This document shows positions 1-10,567 of a stretch of 64,000 bases of DNA, one piece after another. The notes under the pieces were generated by a model. It saw only the letters and a list, made by a program, of their open reading frames with translations. It was not told the origin of the DNA and did no database searches. Position 1 is the stretch's first letter. Each line of letters begins with the position of its first letter. Source of the DNA: an uncultured Erythrobacter sp. (lineage in GTDB: Bacteria; Pseudomonadota; Alphaproteobacteria; Sphingomonadales; Sphingomonadaceae). Made by a program: the position numbers and the translations under genes. The stretch lies in the NCBI GenBank assembly GCA_947500645.1, contig CANMSD010000001.1:1178001-1242000 (forward strand). Reading direction: 5' to 3'.

Positions 1-674
1 GCGGTGCGCTCGTCCTCCTCGACCAGAAAGACTGAGCCGAGCATGCGGCTGCCGCGTTCGGCAATCCAGCATTGTTCGCGGCCCGGCTTGAAATCACGCA
101 GGAAGTTGGCCGCGATTTCCAGGATGAGCGCTTCGAGCTTATCGCCCCACCCATAGCCTTCGCTGTAGATGATCGCCTGACGGGCGGAGACCATACCCAT
201 GTCGCCGGGTCGGAAGGTGCGCATGCTCCAATCGCGCTCAGTATTTTCGAACAGAAGATCGCCAGCCTGTGACAGGGCCGATTGCAATCGGACGGCGCTG
301 TCCTGATCGAGTTCGCCGAGCATGCTGGCTGTCTTGGCCGCTGTCACCTGATCGAGCGCTTCGAACTCGCGTCGCCCTAGTGTTGTCAGGGAAAGCGGTC
401 TTTGACGGGCATCTTTTCCGGTGCCGCGTTCAACCCAGCCGCGGCGAACCAGAGCCGCGACAGTCCGGCTGAGATAGCCGGGATCAAGGTCCAGCACGTG
501 CGCGATGTCGCGCGCAAGCACCGGCTGCCTTTCGCGAATCTCGTAGACCACACGCGCTTCCACTAGCGTAAGATCGCCGCCCATGTAGCGCGGTTCCAAC
601 AGTCCCATCAGTCGCGAGAAGTCGCGGTTGAATGCGCGCAATTGCGGCACGGCCTGTTCGATTGCTGGCGTCAT
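1..674 (-). CDS. MarR-family HTH regulator fused to GNAT acetyltransferase (C-terminus truncated by window edge)
   Basis: Reverse-strand frame from ATG at 674 reads MTPAIEQAVPQLRAFNRDFSRLMGLLEPRYMGGDLTLVEARVVYEIRERQPVLARDIAHVLDLDPGYLSRTVAALVRRGWVERGTGKDARQRPLSLT..., a MarR wHTH pattern; downstream part (..WGDKLEALILEIAANFLRDFKPGREQCWIAERGSRMLGSVFLVEED) resembles a GNAT start. Not in the ORF track because it runs off the edge. Confidence 0.8.
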   Translation of the reverse strand, partial: MTPAIEQAVPQLRAFNRDFSRLMGLLEPRYMGGDLTLVEARVVYEIRERQPVLARDIAHVLDLDPGYLSRTVAALVRRGWVERGTGKDARQRPLSLTTLGRREFEALDQVTAAKTASMLGELDQDSAVRLQSALSQAGDLLFENTERDWSMRTFRPGDMGMVSARQAIIYSEGYGWGDKLEALILEIAANFLRDFKPGREQCWIAERGSRMLGSVFLVEEDERT

Positions 675-799
675 AGCTCGAGGCTAGAATATTAGTTGCC
701 AATGTCAACTATTGAGATGATGCAGCAGCCAGCGTCCGCCAGGGCGGCTAGATACAAGAATCGTTGTCAAAAAATGTCGGCGCTGCGGCGAGCAGCGAC

Positions 800-1219
800 C
801 TACTGATCAGGCTCTGCTTCACATTCGCTATCGAGATCGCGCGCGACTTTGGGATCGCGCAGCAGAGTTTCGATCCGATCCGCCTCGTCAAAGCCCTCAT
901 CGGCGCGGAACTTGAGCTTGGGGGCGAATTTAAGTCCCAACCGCTTGGCCACTTCGCGCTGGAGAAAGGCGGTGTTCTGCCGCAGCGCTTTCACCACCTC
1001 ATCCTCCTCCGCGCCCAGCAGTGGCTTCACATAGGCAGTAGCATTGCGCAGGTCGGGCGTCATGCGCACTTCGGTCACAGCAATGTTGGACGCGCTCACC
1101 ACATCATCATGCACTTCCTGCCGCGCGAGCAGCTCGGACAGGATATGGCGCACGCGCTCACCCACTTTGAGAACGCGGACCGAATGCTGTTCTGCAGTAA
1201 ATTCTTGGCGGCGCGCCAT
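800..1219 (-). CDS. rbfA: Ribosome-binding factor A
   Basis: 139 aa [17 protein letters not shown]..., [19 protein letters not shown]-type RbfA signature; located at the end of a nusA-infB operon. Confidence 0.92.
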   Translation of the reverse strand: MARRQEFTAEQHSVRVLKVGERVRHILSELLARQEVHDDVVSASNIAVTEVRMTPDLRNATAYVKPLLGAEEDEVVKALRQNTAFLQREVAKRLGLKFAPKLKFRADEGFDEADRIETLLRDPKVARDLDSECEAEPDQ

Positions 1220-1223
1220 CGTA

Positions 1224-1769
1224 TCAGTCCATCTTCGCGAGGATATTTTTCAGAGAGTTCATGTTGCGCGCGGTACCGCGACAATCAAGTCTCCGCTCAA
1301 GGAATTTGCTTGAGAGATCGGACACGCCCACGCCGTGAACGTAGTCGAGATAGAGCACCCGATCACCGAGCGCGAGCCGTTCGCTCCCCTTGCCTTTGTA
1401 CTCCTCTAGCAAGGCATCGAAACGCTTTGGTTCAGGCTGACCGCTGAGAAAGATAGAATGCACCATCTTGTCAGAGCCGTGTTCGGGGCCAGTACCGTGA
1501 AACGGATTGTCGGTGATGGCCGCACGCACCTCGTCACGGGTGCGGATCATCGCGCAGCTGGCAAAGCCAAAACGATCGGCGACGATTTTCTCAAGCTGTG
1601 CCTCCAGCTTCGGGATCCCTGCTTTGCTCGTGAACACGACATTCCCGCTCGCCGCGACGGTTTCAACATGGCGAAAGCCTTCGTCAGCAAGAGCGGCCTT
1701 CAAGTCGACCATCTTGACGCGATTGCCCCCGATATTGATGCTGCCCAATAGGGCGAGCAAACGAGCCAT
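1224..1769 (-). CDS. DUF1697 family protein
   Basis: 181 aa; [46 protein letters not shown] is typical of DUF1697. Confidence 0.85.
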   Translation of the reverse strand: MARLLALLGSINIGGNRVKMVDLKAALADEGFRHVETVAASGNVVFTSKAGIPKLEAQLEKIVADRFGFASCAMIRTRDEVRAAITDNPFHGTGPEHGSDKMVHSIFLSGQPEPKRFDALLEEYKGKGSERLALGDRVLYLDYVHGVGVSDLSSKFLERRLDCRGTARNMNSLKNILAKMD

Positions 1770-2191
1770 CAGAAACTCTCCGGTACATCGGTGGGGATTG
1801 CGGTCGATGTCGCGCGGGCAAGCAGCGCACCAGCCTCGTCGAACAGTTCTCCTTCGAGAAACGCCACGCGCCGGCCATGTTTCACCACACGGCCCCTGGC
1901 GATGATCGGCGCAAGCGGGACCATGGAGACGAAGGTCAAGTTCATGTCGAGATTGAGCGGCAGTTTGGTGCCATGTTCGCTGCCCTCGGTCACGGCCAGC
2001 AGCGCGCCGCCCATCACCTCGTCAAGGAAACCTGCGATCAACCCGCCCTGCACCGCGCCTCTGGGTGAGGCGAAGCTGGCAGGCGGCGTGAAGCGCGTGG
2101 TCAGCTCGCCCTTTTCAGGATCGAACGACACAAATTCACTGCCCATCAACTCGGCGGAGGGTGAACGCTGGCCTTCGTAGATTTTAGTCAT
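1769..2191 (-). CDS. PaaI-like (hotdog) thioesterase
   Basis: 140 aa; GAVQGGLIAGFLDEVMGGAL...NLTFVSMVPLAPIIARGRVVKHGRRVAFLEGEL hotdog motif. Confidence 0.85.
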   Translation of the reverse strand: MTKIYEGQRSPSAELMGSEFVSFDPEKGELTTRFTPPASFASPRGAVQGGLIAGFLDEVMGGALLAVTEGSEHGTKLPLNLDMNLTFVSMVPLAPIIARGRVVKHGRRVAFLEGELFDEAGALLARATSTAIPTDVPESF

Positions 2192-2718
2192 TTTGAAGCA
2201 TCCGATTTAGCGTAACGAAACAAAGCGAACTCTGTCTCGCGCAAATCCTGTCCAAACGCTCGCATATCGTCCTGGTAGTCAGTGATCCTTTGCAAATTCT
2301 CAGCAGAGCCCTTTTCGTAAAAAACACCGTGAATACGACTATCCCAAACCGCAAATCGATTAGGATTCCAGAAATGCAGAAACTTGCTTGTGCCAACATA
2401 TGAGTTGTTCAAGAAATTCCAGTACTCTGGTGGCAAGTCGCCTCTGTTAAGTCTCTCAGCTATCGAGGCAAAGTTTATTTTGCTCGGCTTTTTGTTTCGT
2501 CCTTCTGCGCGCAAAATGGTTGGCATCCATCCATAGATGGCCAAACCAGCCAGCCGAACATCTTCGACCTTCCAGACTCCCCGCCTTGCAAACCACCTCT
2601 TGAGAACTTCGTACTCGGTATAATACGAGTGTTCTTCGAGGCTAAGCTCGGTATTTTCCTCAGCCCATTTGAGAGCTTTGTATGTTTGCTCACGGAAGCG
2701 AGGGGTTTTGAAGCTCAC
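2188..2718 (-). CDS. Hypothetical protein containing SKFLHFWNPNRFAVWDSRI motif
   Basis: 176 aa ORF; 4-nt overlaps with infB stop (2715-2718) and downstream thioesterase start (2188-2191); visibly more AT-rich than neighbours. Confidence 0.75.
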   Translation of the reverse strand: MSFKTPRFREQTYKALKWAEENTELSLEEHSYYTEYEVLKRWFARRGVWKVEDVRLAGLAIYGWMPTILRAEGRNKKPSKINFASIAERLNRGDLPPEYWNFLNNSYVGTSKFLHFWNPNRFAVWDSRIHGVFYEKGSAENLQRITDYQDDMRAFGQDLRETEFALFRYAKSDASK

Positions 2719-5243
2719 AGCGTCCGTTCACGCTCCTCGATTTCGAAGACTTCGAGGCTGTCACCCGGCTGGATATCGTTCGTGTCTTCCAGAACCACAC
2801 CGCATTCGAGGCCCGAGCGCACTTCGTCGACATCGTCCTTGAAGCGGCGCAGTGAGGCGATGGTGGTCGCTGACACGATAACGTCTTCGCGGGTGAGACG
2901 TGCGTGGAGGCCCTTGCGAATGGCGCCTTCGGTGACGAGCAGACCCGCCGCCTTGTCCTTCTTGCCGGACTTGAAGACCTCTTTGACTTCCGCGCGGCCA
3001 ACCACGTGCTCGATCTTTTCCGGACCAAGCTCGCCGGCCATTTCCTTCGCGATCTCTTCGGTCAGGTGATAGATGACGTCGTAATACATCATCCGCACCT
3101 TTTCCTTCTCGACCAGCTGGCGCGCCTTCGCATTGGGGCGCACATTGAAGCCAAGGATCGGAGCGTTGGATGCTGCTGCCAGCGTCACGTCGCTCTCCGT
3201 GATCGCACCAACGCCCGCGTGCAAAACGCGAACCTTGATGTCGTCATTGGAAAGGTTGTGCAGCGCGTTGTTGATAGCCTCTACACTGCCCTGCACGTCG
3301 GCCTTCACCAACACAGGGAATTCGATGACTTCGCTCTGGAGGTTGTTGAACATCGTATCGAAGCTGGTCGGAGCAAGCGCGGTGCGCTGCTCGGTCGCTT
3401 TTTCCTGACGATATTCCGCCACTTCGCGGGCGCGCTGCTCGTTCTCTACCACGGTCAGCATGTCGCCAGCCGATGGCACGCCGCCAAGGCCCAGGACCTC
3501 GACCGGCATGGAAGGACCAGCTTCCTTGATCTGCTTGCCCTGATCGTTGACGATCGCGCGAACCTTGCCGCTCTCCGTGCCGACGACAAAGGTGTCGCCG
3601 CGCTTCAGCGTACCGCGTGTAACCAGCACGGTCGCGACCGGGCCGCGGCCCTTGTCAAGCTGCGCTTCGATCACGGTCGCGTCTGCATCGCGATCCGGGC
3701 GCGCTTTCAACTCGAGCAATTCGGCCTGCAGCGCGATTTTCTCGAGCAGTTCGTCAAGGCCATCGCCCTTGAGCGCCGAAATCTCGACATCCTGCACGTC
3801 ACCGGAAAGGCTCTCGACGATCACTTCGTGTTCGAGCAGACGGTTACGGATATTGTCGGCATTGGCTTCCGGCTTATCCATCTTGTTGATCGCAACGATC
3901 ATCGGAACGCCGGATGCCTTGGTGTGATTAATCGCCTCAATCGTCTGCGGCATGATGCCATCGTCCGCAGCGACAACCAGCACCACGATGTCAGTCACAT
4001 TCGCACCGCGCGCGCGCATTTCAGTGAATGCGGCGTGGCCTGGCGTGTCCAGGAAGGTGATCTTCTGCTTGTCCTTGGTGGTGATCTGATAGCTGCCGAT
4101 ATGCTGTGTGATACCGCCAGCTTCGCCCTTGGTCACATTCGTTCCGCGCAGGGCATCAAGCAGCGAGGTCTTGCCGTGATCGACGTGGCCCATGATCGTG
4201 ACGACCGGCGGACGCGGTTTCAGCGTTTCTTCCGGATCGGTATCCTCGGTCGTGTCGATATCGACATCGGCCTCGGAAACCTTCTGGATGTTGTGGCCAA
4301 ATTGTTCGACCAGCAGCTCTGCCGTATCCTGATCGATGGTCTGGTTGACCGTGACCATCATGTCGAGATTGAACAGTTCCTTGACCAGGTCAGCGCCCTT
4401 CTCACCCATACGCTTGGCGAGTTCACCTACGGTGATGGCTTCGGGCACAATCACGTCACGGACTTGCTTCTCGCGGGGCTTGGCCGGGCCTCCTTGGGCG
4501 CGGCGTTCTTTCTCACGCGCACGTTTGAGCGCTGCGAGCGAACGGGCACGGCGGCCCTCGTCCTCGTTAAGCGCCTTGGTCACAGTCAGCTTGCCAGAGC
4601 GGCGCTTATCAGGGCGTTCGGCCCCGCGCTTCTTCTCTTCCTTCTTCTTTTCAGGACGTTTCGGCTCTGGCCGAGCTACCGGCGTGAACTTGCGCGCACT
4701 TGGAGTAGGCGTTGAGTCCTTCTTGGCTGCTGGCGCATCGTCACTGGCAGCTGCGCTGGCATCCACCGGCGCTGCTTCCGTTTCGGCTGCTGCCGCCTTG
4801 GTTTCCTCAGCGGCCTGCTTCTCAGCCTCTTCTTCGGCCTTGCGGTTGTCCTCGGCGCGCTTCTTCTCGTCAGCAGCCGCCTCTTTCGCCTTCCGATCAT
4901 CACGCTTGCGCGCATCTTCCGCGAGTTTCAGGCGCTGCTCCTCAGCTTCGCGCTCGAGCCGCTTCACGCGCTCTTGCGGAGTCTCAGCAGCGGCAGCCTT
5001 TTTCGCAGGCGCCTTCTTCTCTGGCTTTGGCGCAGGCGCTTCGGCCACAGGCTCCGGTGCGGGCTCAGGCGCAGGTGTAGGCGCGGGCGTCTCGCCCGGC
5101 TTCAAGAGCTTGCGGCGCCGCTTAACCTCAACCGCAACCTTGTTGGTGCGGCCATGGCTGAAGGTCTGCTTGACCTCGCCAGCATCGACCGACCGTTTCA
5201 GGCCAAGCGGTTTACGGGCAGGTTTTTTCTCTTCGTCGCTCAT
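2715..5243 (-). CDS. infB: Translation initiation factor IF-2
   Basis: 842 aa; charged N-terminal region, [16 protein letters not shown]1 motif, [12 protein letters not shown]. Confidence 0.98.
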   Translation of the reverse strand: MSDEEKKPARKPLGLKRSVDAGEVKQTFSHGRTNKVAVEVKRRRKLLKPGETPAPTPAPEPAPEPVAEAPAPKPEKKAPAKKAAAAETPQERVKRLEREAEEQRLKLAEDARKRDDRKAKEAAADEKKRAEDNRKAEEEAEKQAAEETKAAAAETEAAPVDASAAASDDAPAAKKDSTPTPSARKFTPVARPEPKRPEKKKEEKKRGAERPDKRRSGKLTVTKALNEDEGRRARSLAALKRAREKERRAQGGPAKPREKQVRDVIVPEAITVGELAKRMGEKGADLVKELFNLDMMVTVNQTIDQDTAELLVEQFGHNIQKVSEADVDIDTTEDTDPEETLKPRPPVVTIMGHVDHGKTSLLDALRGTNVTKGEAGGITQHIGSYQITTKDKQKITFLDTPGHAAFTEMRARGANVTDIVVLVVAADDGIMPQTIEAINHTKASGVPMIVAINKMDKPEANADNIRNRLLEHEVIVESLSGDVQDVEISALKGDGLDELLEKIALQAELLELKARPDRDADATVIEAQLDKGRGPVATVLVTRGTLKRGDTFVVGTESGKVRAIVNDQGKQIKEAGPSMPVEVLGLGGVPSAGDMLTVVENEQRAREVAEYRQEKATEQRTALAPTSFDTMFNNLQSEVIEFPVLVKADVQGSVEAINNALHNLSNDDIKVRVLHAGVGAITESDVTLAAASNAPILGFNVRPNAKARQLVEKEKVRMMYYDVIYHLTEEIAKEMAGELGPEKIEHVVGRAEVKEVFKSGKKDKAAGLLVTEGAIRKGLHARLTREDVIVSATTIASLRRFKDDVDEVRSGLECGVVLEDTNDIQPGDSLEVFEIEERERTL

Positions 5244-5252
5244 TCTAGCTCG

Positions 5253-6077
5253 TTAGTCCTTCGCGTATTCTTCTATGTCGTCCTGGCTCGGCACCGCCAA
5301 ACCGGATTGTGCTTTGTCGCTGCCATCGCAGCTGGTCTGGGCAGCCCCTGAGAAAGCCATGTAACGGGATAGTGCCCGCCCCATGCGATCCGCTCCGCCT
5401 TTCCCGCTGATAGCGAGATGGACGACATTATCGCGGCCCAATGCCACAGACAGAGCCGCGCGGTCCAGTGGCAAGACCATCCCGCGCTCTCCGCTTCCTT
5501 CCGCCTCGCGCCCCACGCGCCAGGCTTGATCCAACTTCTTGCGTCCGTCTTCACTGCTGTCGCTCGCGTGGAGCAGCATGTGCAGAGCGCCTGAACGCGC
5601 TTTATCCTCGATACGGCCGGAGCCCATCACAAGCTGTCCCGAGCGCAGCTCCAGCCCAAACCGGTCCAACAGCGAACGTCGCAGCGCAGATTCGATCTGC
5701 TGGGGCAAATCATCGCTGTAGGAAAGCTTCGCGCCTTTAAAACCGCGCGCTAATGCCCCTTTAAGCTGGCCATTGGCCATCGCGGCTTCAAGGGCAGGCC
5801 GATCCAGAGTGATCCACACACCGCGTCCCGGTGCCTTTGCAGAAGGGTCGGGCAAGACCTCGCCGTCGGGCGAGATAGCAAGCCGCAGCAGCTCGTCCTG
5901 CGAACCGGAATTGCCGGTCAGAATGCAACGACGCTCTGGAACCTTCTTACCGTGCTTGCCAGAGGGTTTCGCCGCGCAGGACCATTCGGAGCCAGAAGCA
6001 GCGCTTCGACCCTTGCCAGCTCCCGCGCCGGCATCAGCGATGTCGGACGCTACGCGCTCATTGGTCGGAGTCCGCAT
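5253..6077 (-). CDS. YlxR/DUF448 family RNA-binding protein (start at MRTPTNERV chosen over the longer ORF)
   Basis: PERRCILTGNSGSQDELLRLAISPDGEVLPDPSAKAPGRGVWI is the YlxR signature; between nusA and infB. Confidence 0.88.
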   Translation of the reverse strand: MRTPTNERVASDIADAGAGAGKGRSAASGSEWSCAAKPSGKHGKKVPERRCILTGNSGSQDELLRLAISPDGEVLPDPSAKAPGRGVWITLDRPALEAAMANGQLKGALARGFKGAKLSYSDDLPQQIESALRRSLLDRFGLELRSGQLVMGSGRIEDKARSGALHMLLHASDSSEDGRKKLDQAWRVGREAEGSGERGMVLPLDRAALSVALGRDNVVHLAISGKGGADRMGRALSRYMAFSGAAQTSCDGSDKAQSGLAVPSQDDIEEYAKD

Positions 6078-7716
6078 TCGCGGCCTCCTGTGTTGTCGCC
6101 TCGGCCGCAGCGGGTGCTGCGTCGTCTTCGTCTTCAAACCAGTGCGCACGGGCAGCCATGATGATCTCGTTGCCCTGCTCTTCGGTCAGGCCAAACTCAC
6201 CCAAAACTCCGCCTTTGTCCTGTTCGCGCTGAGGGCGGCGAACGGGAGGGCCATCGGAATTGTTGCGGCGACGCGGTGCTTCGCGCTTTTTCGCGATCAG
6301 TTCGTCGGTCGCAAGATCGGCCAGATCGTCGAGCGTCTTGATCCCGCCCTTGCCCAGCACAACCAGCATCGCTTCACTGAGGTGCGGCATGTCAGCAAGC
6401 GCGTCCTCAACGCCCAGTTCACGGCGCGTTTCACGGTGCCCTTCTTCCTGGCGTTCAAGCGCTTCCTTGGCGCGGTTCTGCAATTCTTCGGCCAGCTCTT
6501 CATCGAAGCCTTCGATCGCTGCCAGCTCTTCCAGCGGCACGTAAGCGACTTCTTCGAGCTCGGCAAAGCCTTCAGCCACGAGCAGCTGCGACAGAGTCTC
6601 ATCCACGTCGAGCTCTTCTTCGAACATCTTGGAGCGTTCGGCGAATTCCTTCGAGCGCTTCTCGGACGCCTCTTCCTCGGTCATGATGTCGATCTGGTGA
6701 CCGGTGAGCTGGCTGGCGAGGCGGACGTTCTGACCGCGGCGACCAATGGCCAGCGAAAGCTGATCGTCGGGTACAACGACTTCGATACGGCCTTCTTCCT
6801 CGTCGAGGACGACGCGCGCAACGGTGGCTGGCTGGAGCGCGTTCACCACGAAGGTGGCGATGTCATCGCTCCACGGGATGATGTCGATCTTCTCGCCCTG
6901 CAATTCCTGCACGACGGCCTGAACGCGGCTACCCTTCATGCCGACACAAGCGCCGACCGGATCGATCGAGCTGTCGTGGCTGATCACACCGATCTTGGCG
7001 CGGCTGCCCGGATCGCGAGCGGCAGCCTTGATCTCGATAATACCGTCGTAAATTTCCGGCACTTCCTGGGCGAACAGCTTGCGCATAAAATCGGGCGCTG
7101 CGCGGCTGAGGAAGATTTGCGGACCGCGATTGTTGCGCTCGACTTTGGTGATGAGCGCGCGAACGCGCTCGCCAACACGAGCCGCTTCACGCGGGATCTG
7201 CTGATCGCGGCGGATGACGCCTTCCGCGCGGCCAAGATTGACGATCACATGGCCGAACTCGACCGATTTGATCACGCCGGTAATCACTTCATCGGCGCGG
7301 TCCTTGAATTCTTCAAACTGGCGCTCACGCTCAGCATCGCGAACCTTCTGGAAGATCACCTGCTTGGCCGATTGCGCATCGATGCGGCCCAGATCAACCG
7401 GAGGCAGAGGATCGACAATGAAGTCGCCAACGCTTGCGCCGTCCTGCAGCTTTTGCGCCTGCTTCAGATCGACCTGCTTGAAGTAATCTTCGACTTCCTC
7501 GACCACTTCAACAACGCGCCACAGCGTCAGGTCGCCGGTCTGCGGGTCAAGCTTGGCACGAATATCGTTCTCCGCACCATAGCGGTTGCGGGCACTCTTC
7601 TGGATCGCCTCTTCCATCGCCTCGATGACGATGCTCTTGTCGATCATCTTCTCCGATGCGACCGCGTTTGCGATTGCGAGCAATTCAGCCTTGTTGGCGG
7701 AAATGGCACTGGCCAT
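6058..7716 (-). CDS. nusA: Transcription termination/antitermination factor NusA
   Basis: 552 aa; VGACVGMKGSRVQAVVQELQGEKIDIIPW KH signature, operon context. Confidence 0.97.
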   Translation of the reverse strand: MASAISANKAELLAIANAVASEKMIDKSIVIEAMEEAIQKSARNRYGAENDIRAKLDPQTGDLTLWRVVEVVEEVEDYFKQVDLKQAQKLQDGASVGDFIVDPLPPVDLGRIDAQSAKQVIFQKVRDAERERQFEEFKDRADEVITGVIKSVEFGHVIVNLGRAEGVIRRDQQIPREAARVGERVRALITKVERNNRGPQIFLSRAAPDFMRKLFAQEVPEIYDGIIEIKAAARDPGSRAKIGVISHDSSIDPVGACVGMKGSRVQAVVQELQGEKIDIIPWSDDIATFVVNALQPATVARVVLDEEEGRIEVVVPDDQLSLAIGRRGQNVRLASQLTGHQIDIMTEEEASEKRSKEFAERSKMFEEELDVDETLSQLLVAEGFAELEEVAYVPLEELAAIEGFDEELAEELQNRAKEALERQEEGHRETRRELGVEDALADMPHLSEAMLVVLGKGGIKTLDDLADLATDELIAKKREAPRRRNNSDGPPVRRPQREQDKGGVLGEFGLTEEQGNEIIMAARAHWFEDEDDAAPAAAEATTQEAANADSDQ

Positions 7717-8276
7717 CAGTCGTCTGCCTTCTCTTCTTCTAGAATGTCTTCTGCACCACTCGTATCGAGCGGCTTGGTAGCGGCAATGAGCGCATCTGTC
7801 AGGATGAGTTTTGCCGAATGGATTTCGCTGCGCGGAATGCGGGTCTCGCCCGATTTCGCGTCTTCAATAATCACTGTATCACCTTCGATGCCGATCAGCG
7901 AGCCGCGCAGATTACGCTGACCGTCAAAGCCTTTGACCATCGATATCTTGGCCTCATGCCCGACCCAATCGGTGAAATCCTTGGGCCGTGTCAGCGGACG
8001 GTCGATACCCGGCGAAGACACTTCAAGGTGGTAGGCGCCTTCGATCAGAACTTCGCCCGCCTCTTCGCGCGCATCCATAGCGTCGGACACGCGGCGGCTT
8101 AGCGCGGCGCATTGCTCAATCACCAACTGGCCGGTCGCCGGGTCTTCCGCCATGATTTGCAGCGCTTCACCGCCATCGCCGGCCTCAGATGGCATCATCT
8201 TCACGCGCACGAGCTCAAACCCAAGCGCCTGCGCTTCGGGTTCGATCACTTCATAAAGGCGTGCCAGATCGGCCAT
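7716..8276 (-). CDS. rimP: Ribosome maturation factor RimP (start at MADLARLYEVIEPE)
   Basis: EAQALGFELVRVKM..., YHLEVSSPGIDRPLTRPKDF signature; upstream of nusA. Confidence 0.93.
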   Translation of the reverse strand: MADLARLYEVIEPEAQALGFELVRVKMMPSEAGDGGEALQIMAEDPATGQLVIEQCAALSRRVSDAMDAREEAGEVLIEGAYHLEVSSPGIDRPLTRPKDFTDWVGHEAKISMVKGFDGQRNLRGSLIGIEGDTVIIEDAKSGETRIPRSEIHSAKLILTDALIAATKPLDTSGAEDILEEEKADD

Positions 8277-8454
8277 CAGGTCTCCAATGTAGACATCGCA
8301 TTTGACAAACCCGTTTCGGGCCGGCCCCCGAAGGCGCCAACTTGAAGTTTGTCTCGACAATGTCGGGATGCGGCTCAGATAGGCGTGCTCTACCTCAATG
8401 GCAAGAGGGTTCTCCCCAATCCACTTGGAAAGCAGAATTTACGTAATCGAAGAG

Positions 8455-8856
8455 CTAGGAAGTGCCAGTGACCCAGGCCCGCACGGATTCGCGCAATTCG
8501 CGCTTTTCCGCTTCAGCAAAGCCTTCGGCGAATTGGCGCATGGCCAGTACTTGATCTTGAGCCAACGGCGTTTCGAACTCCAAGCCGTTCAGGCCTTCGT
8601 CGCGCCGCACCACGCCGGCGAAATGGTCAATTGTGTTCACCTGCAAGAAGGCCCCATCGCCCATCGGCAGGGGTCTTTCCATAGCGACCCGCGCGCCGCT
8701 GCGCGAAAGGTCGAGCAATAGGCAGCGCCTCGTATCATAGAGCGACACCAGACGAGCAGGCACGGACAGGCGCAGGCGGGCAGCTCCACGCCGACCCGTC
8801 TTGTTGAACGGATCAAGGCGAGCCAGCAGGCTCGGTTTGGAAAGTTCGAGAAACAC
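8455..8856 (-). CDS. PilZ-domain protein
   Basis: 133 aa; RLSVPARLVSLYDTRRCLLLDLSRSGARVAM resembles PilZ RxxxR...DxSxxG. Confidence 0.7.
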   Translation of the reverse strand: MFLELSKPSLLARLDPFNKTGRRGAARLRLSVPARLVSLYDTRRCLLLDLSRSGARVAMERPLPMGDGAFLQVNTIDHFAGVVRRDEGLNGLEFETPLAQDQVLAMRQFAEGFAEAEKRELRESVRAWVTGTS

Positions 8857-8950
8857 AGCCAGTGCGCCATATCGCCCGCGGCTGAGTTTTGGCCGAAGCC
8901 GACCCTAAGTGAAATCGACTAGTCTGTGATGGCGTAAGCGGGTTGCGACG

Positions 8951-9241
8951 TTACTTCGAAGCACCCCAGTCATCATCGCTGGAACTGGAATCGTTTCCCG
9001 CGCCATAGCCCCAGCCCTCTTGGGCGAGTTGCTCGTTGCGGTGTGCTTCTTCAGCCGCTTCGATTGCGCGATTGGTAACCCTCTCAGCGCGATCGGCGAC
9101 GTTCTCGGCAACCTGCGGAGCGACATAGGATGTTCCGGCAGTCAGCAACAGGCCAATGCCCATGATTGCGCAAAAGAACAGCAGAAAGAGGAAGCGGATG
9201 CTCCCCATAACGTTACCGATAATATCTGCGAGCGTCTGCAT
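8951..9241 (-). CDS. Small membrane protein of unknown function
   Basis: 96 aa; one strong hydrophobic stretch (IRFLFLLFFCAIMGIGLLLTAG) and charged tail. Confidence 0.6.
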   Translation of the reverse strand: MQTLADIIGNVMGSIRFLFLLFFCAIMGIGLLLTAGTSYVAPQVAENVADRAERVTNRAIEAAEEAHRNEQLAQEGWGYGAGNDSSSSDDDWGASK

Positions 9242-9321
9242 ACCCCTGCCCCGAAAAATTCTGCTTGAATTCGAAGCTTACGGGATGTGCGTAAACAAGC
9301 CGTTAGGGACGGGTGTAGATC

Positions 9322-10407
9322 CTATTCAGCCTCTTCCATCAGCGCGTGCTTCTTGATGCAATGGCGCAGCTGATCATAGCTCAGGCCAAGCGCTTTGGCG
9401 GTTTGCCGCTGATTCCAGCGATGCCTTCCGAGGGCGTGTTCGACGATCGCGCGCTCATGCGCATCGACCGCGCCGCGCAAATCCTCGATCTCGTCGAAAC
9501 AAGGAGCACTAGAGGCAAAATCTGAAGCATTGACCGATGCCGTCTTGCCTGCAGGCGCAATCATTCCTGCACCACCATCCTTGCGATGCGGCGGCGCTGC
9601 CGGCTTCCATGGACTTTCAAACGGGTCGAATTGAACGTGCGAGATCGGCTCCGCTGGATCATCCCAGCGATAGACCGCGCGCTCCACCACGTTGCGCAAC
9701 TCGCGAACGTTGCCGGGCCAGGCATAGTTTTCCATCTCGCGCATGACATGATCAGCAAATCCGGGCCAATCATGCCAATCCAGCTCGGCCGCCATGCGCC
9801 GGGCGAAGTATTCGGCCAGCACCATTACATCGCCATCGCGCACCCGCAGCGGCGGCAGAGTGATGACCTCGAAGCTCAATCGGTCGAGCAGATCGGCACG
9901 AAACTCACCAGTCTTGGCAAGCTGAGGCAGATCGTCATTGGTTGCCGCGACAATCCGTACATCGACGCGTACCGGGCGCGAGGCACCAATTCGGGTAACT
10001 TCGCCATATTCGACCGCTCGCAACAGTCGCTCCTGCGCGCCCATCGACAAAGTGCCCAGTTCGTCGAGAAATAACGTGCCCTTGTCGGCTTCTTCAAACC
10101 TTCCCGCGCGCGCTTTGGTAGCACCAGTGAACGCACCCGCTTCATGACCGAAGAGTTCCGCTTCGATCAGGGATTCGGGAAGAGCCGCACAATTCATCGT
10201 AACCAGCGGTTCGTCCCAGCGGGTGGACAGGCGATGCAGACGTTCGGCAATCAATTCCTTGCCCGTTCCGCGTTCGCCAATGACCAGTACGGGGCGGCTC
10301 ATAGGTGCCGCGCGCGAGGCACGCTCGACCGCATCTAGGAAAGCCCCGGATTGGCCGATAAATTGATTTTCCCGTTCCACACACCAACCTATAGTGAAAA
10401 TTCCCAA
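9322..10407 (-). CDS. pspF: Psp operon sigma54-dependent activator PspF
   Basis: 361 aa; VIGERGTGKELIAERLHRLS, FGHEAGAFTGATKARAGRFEEADKGTLFLDE (GAFTGA), C-terminal Fis-type HTH; divergent from pspA locus; no N-terminal receiver domain. Confidence 0.93.
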   Translation of the reverse strand: MGIFTIGWCVERENQFIGQSGAFLDAVERASRAAPMSRPVLVIGERGTGKELIAERLHRLSTRWDEPLVTMNCAALPESLIEAELFGHEAGAFTGATKARAGRFEEADKGTLFLDELGTLSMGAQERLLRAVEYGEVTRIGASRPVRVDVRIVAATNDDLPQLAKTGEFRADLLDRLSFEVITLPPLRVRDGDVMVLAEYFARRMAAELDWHDWPGFADHVMREMENYAWPGNVRELRNVVERAVYRWDDPAEPISHVQFDPFESPWKPAAPPHRKDGGAGMIAPAGKTASVNASDFASSAPCFDEIEDLRGAVDAHERAIVEHALGRHRWNQRQTAKALGLSYDQLRHCIKKHALMEEAE

Positions 10408-10434
10408 TGTTTGGCAATAGTCGCCATTAAGAAA

Positions 10435-10450
10435 ATGGAGGGTTTTCCAT
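10435..10450. promoter_or_regulatory. Candidate PspF upstream activating palindrome
   Basis: ATGGA-N6-TCCAT inverted repeat between pspF and the sigma54 promoter. Confidence 0.4.
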
Positions 10451-10481
10451 AAAATCCTTTAAATCAATATTTTACAAGTTT

Positions 10482-10497
10482 TGGCACGCAGCTTGCT
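10482..10497 (+). promoter_or_regulatory. Sigma54 (-24/-12) promoter
   Basis: TGGCACGCAGCTTGCT matches the TGGCACG-N4-TTGCW consensus, directly upstream of the psp genes and divergent from pspF. Confidence 0.88.
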
Positions 10498-10567
10498 GAT
10501 AGGTGAACAAGATCATGAACCACACGGGATGCACATCACATCCCGCGTAAGCCAAAGGAACCAAGCC

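Noticed and set aside
2904-4715. 603-aa plus-strand ORF opposite infB
   Set aside because: Shadow ORF of high-GC coding; antisense to well-conserved IF-2, no family-like motifs.
5773-7920. 715-aa plus-strand ORF opposite nusA/ylxR
   Set aside because: Antisense frame of NusA; the NusA reading is unambiguous.
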